Source: Thioploca sp.
GTDB taxonomy: Bacteria; Pseudomonadota; Gammaproteobacteria; Beggiatoales; Beggiatoaceae
Reading direction: 5' to 3'
Length of the DNA stretch: 64,000 nucleotides
Assembly (NCBI GenBank): GCA_012032555.1
Contig: JAAUSR010000008.1
Location: forward strand, 1 to 64,000
A model generated the notes under the pieces. That model was not told the DNA's origin. It saw only the letters and a list, made by a program, of their open reading frames with translations, and did no database searches. Shown one piece after another: positions 59,039-64,000 of the stretch (its first letter is position 1; each line of letters begins with the position of its first letter). Made by a program: the position numbers and the translations under genes.

Positions 59039-60252
59039 ATGGAGAAAATACATCCCAATGCCCTAGCAAGCATTGAATTTCAGTTAAATTGGCAAAGTCA
59101 AGTCGCTTCCCACGTCGATTGCTATTTTGCGCCTAAAGTCAATTTTTGGCTTGATTTCATGCCGGTTACTGTCCAAAAAGCCCTGATGGATAAAAGCAGT
59201 GGTGATACGGTTACGGTATCGCTCCATCACGACAATATCATTCCCGTTTATACTCAGCAAAATATTTTTACCATATCGAATCAACAGTTTAATTATAATT
59301 TATTACGTGGACGACGAGTTGAACCTCGAGTAGGACGGTTTTATCCCCATAAGTTTTTGCACAACGTATCGGGTGCAGTAAAAGCAAAAATGACCGCACT
59401 GCGCTGTATTGGATTGGCAGAACACGCGTTAACAATTGATTTTAATCACCCTTAGCGCAACGTAAATTAAGCCTTAGTGCTAAAATCGATAAGGTCCAAG
59501 CCGGACAACATGATGAACGTGGAGGGCGATGTAACGAATGGGCAGAAATCATCACCAGTGAGGGTGTTGGTTTTCAAACGCGTTATCAAGATATCCCCAC
59601 TGACTTTTTTGCAGATGATCCGTTTGGTCGGTTAGATTGGAGCGATGATACTGAATTTTATCGTCAGCCACGTCTCGTTAATCATATTGATTCACAAGCA
59701 ATTGAAATCATAACTCATTTTTATAATCGATTTCTTCAGCCCGGGATGGATATATTAGATTTAATGAGTAGTTGGAAATCACATTTGCCAGTGAATATCA
59801 AATTCAATCAGCTGGTCGGATTGGGAATTAATTCAACAGAATTAGCGGGTAATCCGCAATTGACTCATCATTTTGTTTATGATCTCAATAAAAATCCTCA
59901 CCTTCCCTTTGATAATGAACAATTTGATGTGGTGGTGTGTACTGTTTCAGTTGAATATCTTATCCATCCGTTTGCGGTATTTGAAGAAGTCGCTCGAGTT
60001 TTAAAGCCCGATGGCTATTTTATCGTCACCTTTTCTAATCGCTGGTTTCCACCGAAAGTCATTCAGATTTGGACTGATATTCACGAATTTGAACGCATGG
60101 GACTGGTCCTTGAATATTTTATCCAATCGGGTCGATATCAACACTTGGGAACTTATTCTGTGCGTAATTATCCTCGACCGGCTGATGATAAATATAGCCA
60201 TGAAACTTCACAATCCGATCCCGTATTTGCGGTTTATGGACAAAAGGCTTAA
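59039..60252 (+). CDS. SlyD-like FKBP domain fused to a class I SAM methyltransferase, one-base frameshift
   Basis: ATG at 59039 (GTAGGAGAATAATCC upstream). The N-terminal frame stops at 59455; the continuation LAQRKLSLSAKIDKVQ follows in another frame to 60252. One missing C near 59449-59451 gives DFNHPLAQRKLSLS without a break, for about 404 residues. Residues 40-160 look like a SlyD-type FKBP domain (GDTVTVSLHHD, then ALTIDFNHPLA..L, the typical last strands). From about residue 230 a methyltransferase follows: motif I LDLMSSWKSHLP, then GLGINSTELAGNP, VVCTVSVEYLIHP and VLKPDGYFIVTFSNRWFPPKV. The DLMSSW...SHLP form occurs in a family also found in cyanobacteria and plants. The pairing may link protein folding with methylation; the substrate is unknown. 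Confidence 0.78.
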
Positions 60253-60264
60253 TTGAGAAAATAT

Positions 60265-60957
60265 ATGCTCGCTTTCATCTTAGATTCCCATAATTTTCCT
60301 TTTACCATCGCTTTACTAACCATGGTAGGAATTGCCTTATTAGAAGGAATTACCACGCTGTTGGGATTTGGTCTGTCTAGCATGCTGGGATATTTCTTGC
60401 CAGACCTCGATGCTCAACCGGGTTTGGATGTGGATCATCCTGATGTTGATACTCCCCATGCTGGTACTTCCCTAGGACACCTGCTGGGTTGGATCAATGT
60501 CGGTCGGGTACCTTTGATGGTGTTACTCATCATTTTTCTAACTATTTTTGCGCTGCTCGGTTATACTCTACAAGCTATTTTTTTAATTATAGTTGGTCAT
60601 ATGTTGCCAGGGTTACTAGCGGCATTAGTTAGTTTATTTTTATCATTACCCTGGGTTCGTTTTTTGGGAAGATTCTTAGGTAAACTGATGCCCAATGATG
60701 AAACTGAAGCCATTTCCGAAGAAACGTTTGTTGGTCGGGTTGCCACAATTACCTTAGGGACTGCCACTAAAGGACGACCGGCACGAGCAAAATTTCAAGA
60801 CAATTATGGAACCACTCATTTAGTAATGGTGGAACCAGAAAGTATAGCGGAAATATTTAACCAAGGTGATCAAGTCATTTTGCTTGAGCGGTTAGGCGGG
60901 AAATTTCTAGCCGTACATAATACTAATCCATTGTTAAAAAAAATTATTGAGGAGTAA
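60265..60957 (+). CDS. yqiJ: YqiJ-like membrane protein, partner of YqiK
   Basis: 230 residues from the ATG at 60265 (an earlier TTG four codons upstream overlaps the preceding stop). Membrane segments near 12-40, 84-110 and 113-135 (hydrophobic runs LLTMVGIALLEGITTLL, VPLMVLLIIFLTIFALLGYTL, AIFLIIVGHMLPGLLAALV). The C-terminal 70 residues form an OB-fold-like domain (FVGRVATITLGTATKGRPARAKF) of the YqiJ/NfeD kind. NfeD-type proteins act with flotillins in membrane microdomains. It lies just before yqiK, with a 3-bp gap. Confidence 0.85.
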   Translation: MLAFILDSHNFPFTIALLTMVGIALLEGITTLLGFGLSSMLGYFLPDLDAQPGLDVDHPDVDTPHAGTSLGHLLGWINVGRVPLMVLLIIFLTIFALLGYTLQAIFLIIVGHMLPGLLAALVSLFLSLPWVRFLGRFLGKLMPNDETEAISEETFVGRVATITLGTATKGRPARAKFQDNYGTTHLVMVEPESIAEIFNQGDQVILLERLGGKFLAVHNTNPLLKKIIEE

Positions 60958-60960
60958 ATT

Positions 60961-62700
60961 ATGGAAGACTTATTGATTATTCCAGTTATTCTAGTTATCG
61001 CACTGATCGCTATTGGACTTATCTTTGCCAAGCTATATCAACGTTCGACCAAAGAAGTTTCCTTTGTTCGCACCGGTTTGGGTGGACAAAAAGTTATTAT
61101 GAATGGCGGTGCTCTCGTGCTACCTATCGTCCACGACACCATACCGGTCAACATGAATACCGTGTGCTTACGAGTAGAACGTGCTAAAGAGCAAGCACTT
61201 ATCACCCGAGATCGGATGCGAGTTGATGTCACCGCTGAATTTTATATCCGGGTTTCTCCTAATGAAGAAGCCATTGCGACGGCAGCCCAAACCCTGGGGC
61301 ATCGCACTATGCACACGGATAGAATTTTAGAATTGATTGAAGGCAAATTTGTCGATGCGTTGCGCGCCGTCGCTGCTAAAATGGCGATGGAAGAATTGCA
61401 TGAACAACGGGTTAATTTTGTTCAAGAAGTTCAAGTTGGCGTGTCTGAAGATTTACAACAAAATGGGTTAGAACTAGAAACCGTTTCTTTGACCGCCTTA
61501 GATCAAACTGATATTGAATACTTTAATCCTCAAAATGCTTTTGATGCTGAAGGGTTAACTAAATTGACCGAATCCATTGTAGTCCGCAAAAAACGACGTA
61601 ATGACATTGAACAGGATACCCAAGTCGCTATTCAGACTAAGAATTTAGAAGCTGAGCGTAAAAAACTAGAATTAAGCCGCGATACCGAATATGCTAAACT
61701 CGGGCAACAACGGGAAGTAGAAAGCTATCGTGCTGGGCAATCTGCCGAAATTGCCAAACAACAAGCTGAGCAAGAACGGGCTGCTCAAGAAGCGAAAATT
61801 GTTGCACAACGACAAGTAGAACAAGCTGAGATTCAAAAACGACAAGCGATTGAAGAAAGAGAAATTGCGCAACGAAAGGCGGTGGAATCAGCCGAAATTG
61901 AACGCAAACAAGCTATTGAACTCGCCGAGCAAGAACGGGCTATTGCGATTGCTAACAAATCCAAAGAAGAATCTGAAGCCAAAGCAGCAGCTGATATTGC
62001 CCGTGCTGAAGCAGCTAAAGCTGAAGAATCGGTCATTACCGCACGGCAAGTGGCTCAAGCAGATCGGCAAAAACAAATTGAACTAATTGAAGCTCATAAA
62101 AAAGCGGAACGTGACGCCATTGGAATCACGATTGCGGCAACCACTGAAAAGCAAGCCGCCCAGGATCACGCTGAAGCCAAACGCTTACAAGCCACCGGTG
62201 AAGCAGAATCCCGTAAAATTACTGCTCAAGCTGAAGCCGAAGCGATTAAAATCCGTGCAGAAGCGGATGAACAACGTTATCTAGTAGATGCCGAAGGTAA
62301 ACGTCAACTCAATGAATCCGCTAATATTCTTTCTGCCGCACAAATTGAAATGCAAATTAAACTGAAAACCATTGAGCAATTACCGGCTATTATTGCCCAA
62401 ACAGTTAAACCCATGGAACGAATTGAAGGCATTAAAATTTATCAAATAGAAGGACTAGCAGGAGGACATCATGCTAACAGCAGTGAAACCGGTACCCCTA
62501 ATTTAGCTGAACAAGTCACTAATGCTGCATTACGTTATCGCTTACAAACACCGTTATTGGACGGTTTATTAAGGGAATTAGGCTTTGATCTTGAACAAGG
62601 TATCAATGGCATGAGTGCTAATATTGCCCCAAAAATAGACCAACCAGCGGCTACGCTCAATCAAGTAGATAATGCTGCTGTTACGAAAGAAATGTCATGA
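60961..62700 (+). CDS. yqiK: Flotillin family protein YqiK
   Basis: 579 residues. An N-terminal membrane segment (4-24) precedes an SPFH/band-7 domain (about 35-200, VRTGLGGQKVIMNGGALVLPIVHD). A long coiled coil (about 210-460) is rich in A/E/Q/K with many AEAxA-type repeats. The end carries the flotillin-specific IEQLPAIIAQTVKPMERIEGIKIYQIEGL. Flotillins form detergent-resistant membrane domains and scaffold other proteins. It is paired with yqiJ as in E. coli. Several short alternate frames over the coiled coil result from its regular composition. Confidence 0.93.
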   Translation: MEDLLIIPVILVIALIAIGLIFAKLYQRSTKEVSFVRTGLGGQKVIMNGGALVLPIVHDTIPVNMNTVCLRVERAKEQALITRDRMRVDVTAEFYIRVSPNEEAIATAAQTLGHRTMHTDRILELIEGKFVDALRAVAAKMAMEELHEQRVNFVQEVQVGVSEDLQQNGLELETVSLTALDQTDIEYFNPQNAFDAEGLTKLTESIVVRKKRRNDIEQDTQVAIQTKNLEAERKKLELSRDTEYAKLGQQREVESYRAGQSAEIAKQQAEQERAAQEAKIVAQRQVEQAEIQKRQAIEEREIAQRKAVESAEIERKQAIELAEQERAIAIANKSKEESEAKAAADIARAEAAKAEESVITARQVAQADRQKQIELIEAHKKAERDAIGITIAATTEKQAAQDHAEAKRLQATGEAESRKITAQAEAEAIKIRAEADEQRYLVDAEGKRQLNESANILSAAQIEMQIKLKTIEQLPAIIAQTVKPMERIEGIKIYQIEGLAGGHHANSSETGTPNLAEQVTNAALRYRLQTPLLDGLLRELGFDLEQGINGMSANIAPKIDQPAATLNQVDNAAVTKEMS

Positions 62701-62738
62701 AGTAACTGATGTTAAGGTTAAGTCAGGTTGTGTGAACG

Positions 62739-63057
62739 ATGAAACAAGCGATTTGGATTACCTATGATTTAGGTATTAAAGGAGATTATGAGGAACTGTA
62801 CTCTTGGCTAGCTGATCATGAGGCTAAAGAGTGTGGTGATAACGTTGCCTTCCTTAAATAGGATATCCAAGACAACCTCGTTGAACAATTGAAACCGGAT
62901 TTATCAGCGCATGTTAACTTATCGAAACCGGATTGTATCTACCTTATTTGGAAAGAAAATGATAAATTGAAAGGCCACTATTTATTGGGTAGAAGAAATA
63001 GCAGCACCCTGGACTGGATACGGTTCTCAAATTGCTGAAATAGATGAAGAGGGCTAG
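62739..63057 (+). pseudogene. Decayed small hypothetical gene (premature stop and frameshift)
   Basis: From ATG at 62739 the frame reads MKQAIWITYDLGIKGDYEELYSW...ECGDNVAFLK, then TAG at 62859-62861. Reading on through the stop gives DIQDNLVEQLKPDLSAHVNL, IYLIWKENDKLKG and LLGRR, and then one extra T near 62999-63003 throws the frame off; AAPWTGYGSQIAEIDEEG is in the next frame and ends at 63057. The intact protein would be about 105 residues, of a type I associate with small hypothetical proteins in related genomes. The nonsense codon and the shift together indicate real decay, unlike the single indels elsewhere. Confidence 0.6.
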
Positions 63058-63111
63058 ATCATAGAAACATAATAAATTTAATAGCGCTAAATCCGTCGTG
63101 ATTTTTCTAAA

Positions 63112-63144
63112 AAACCTGACCGGTTTTTAAAACGAGTCAGGTTT
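63112..63144. terminator. Possible hairpin terminator upstream of tgt
   Basis: AAACCTGAC (63112-63120) and GTCAGGTTT (63136-63144) are exact complements with a 15-nt loop. No uninterrupted T run follows (tatactacttttt), so the terminator function is only possible. The rest of 62701-63218 holds only the decayed gene. Confidence 0.4.
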
Positions 63145-63216
63145 ATACTACTTTTTAATTAAAATCACTTAAATTCTACCCAAGCATCATCTGCCAAGTT
63201 CTTAAGTTTTTCCTGA

Positions 63217-64000
<784 letters not shown>

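Noticed and set aside
61038..62284. Several small frames on both strands within yqiK
   Set aside because: They arise from the regular Ala/Glu/Gln/Lys codon use of the flotillin coiled coil.

Overview
The window reads as a chromosomal segment of an AT-rich gammaproteobacterium, most likely a large filamentous sulfur bacterium of the Beggiatoaceae/Thiotrichales (Beggiatoa, Thioploca or Thiomargarita-like). The placement is an inference. It rests on core gene order (rsmB-DUF4390-ntrY-ntrX; yqgE-ruvX-pyrR-pyrB-pyrC'; dprA-smg-topA-tsaC; ftsB-ispD-ispF) mixed with long secreted repeat proteins, an Rpn/Transposase_31 protein with a QQG repeat tail, and dispersed GTTGGGT...ACCCAAC palindromes. No rRNA or taxonomic marker is present to confirm it.

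Layout. 1-7.4 kb: a probable transposase remnant, palindromic repeats, and three secreted proteins on the minus strand (one with PPC-like repeats, then two paralogous XDD-like proteins). 7.4-12.9 kb: rsmB, a DUF4390 gene and an NtrY/NtrX two-component pair. 13.4-22.2 kb: hybrid histidine kinase, an amidase-like protein, a Mip-type FKBP, an HTH protein with an AAA-like region, and parC. 22.3-30.6 kb (minus strand): pdxJ, a TpsA-like haemagglutinin, and the pyrimidine cluster with a catalytically dead dihydroorotase homologue. 30.7-35 kb: lipoprotein, GIY-YIG-like protein, methyltransferase remnant and a secreted subtilase. 35.2-38.5 kb: feoA-feoA-feoB-feoC ferrous iron uptake. 39-43.9 kb: a giant surface protein. 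43.9-56.9 kb (minus strand): Rpn-family protein, membrane protein, tRNA-Pro, ispB, tsaC, topA, smg, dprA, a LysM-family-like protein, a Cache/HAMP sensor and a NorD-like VWA protein. 57-64 kb: small hypothetical gene, ftsB-ispD-ispF, a SlyD-like/methyltransferase fusion, yqiJ-yqiK, a decayed gene, and tgt cut by the window end.

A striking property is that at least nine genes are interrupted by a single-base frameshift, nearly all at short homopolymers, with clear homology continuing in the next frame (hybrid kinase, haemagglutinin, yqgE, a lipoprotein, GIY-YIG gene, feoB, surface protein, ispB, SlyD-methyltransferase). Since ispB is normally essential, most of these are probably sequencing or assembly indels rather than true pseudogenes. 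I annotate the joined genes and give the break positions.

The points most worth following are a C-terminal module shared by two otherwise unrelated secreted proteins, an NtrX without GAFTGA and without intact Walker motifs, a ParC with isoleucine at the classical quinolone-resistance position, the SlyD-like/methyltransferase fusion next to a flotillin pair, an HTH protein whose ATPase-like region lacks a P-loop, and several families of non-coding inverted repeats.
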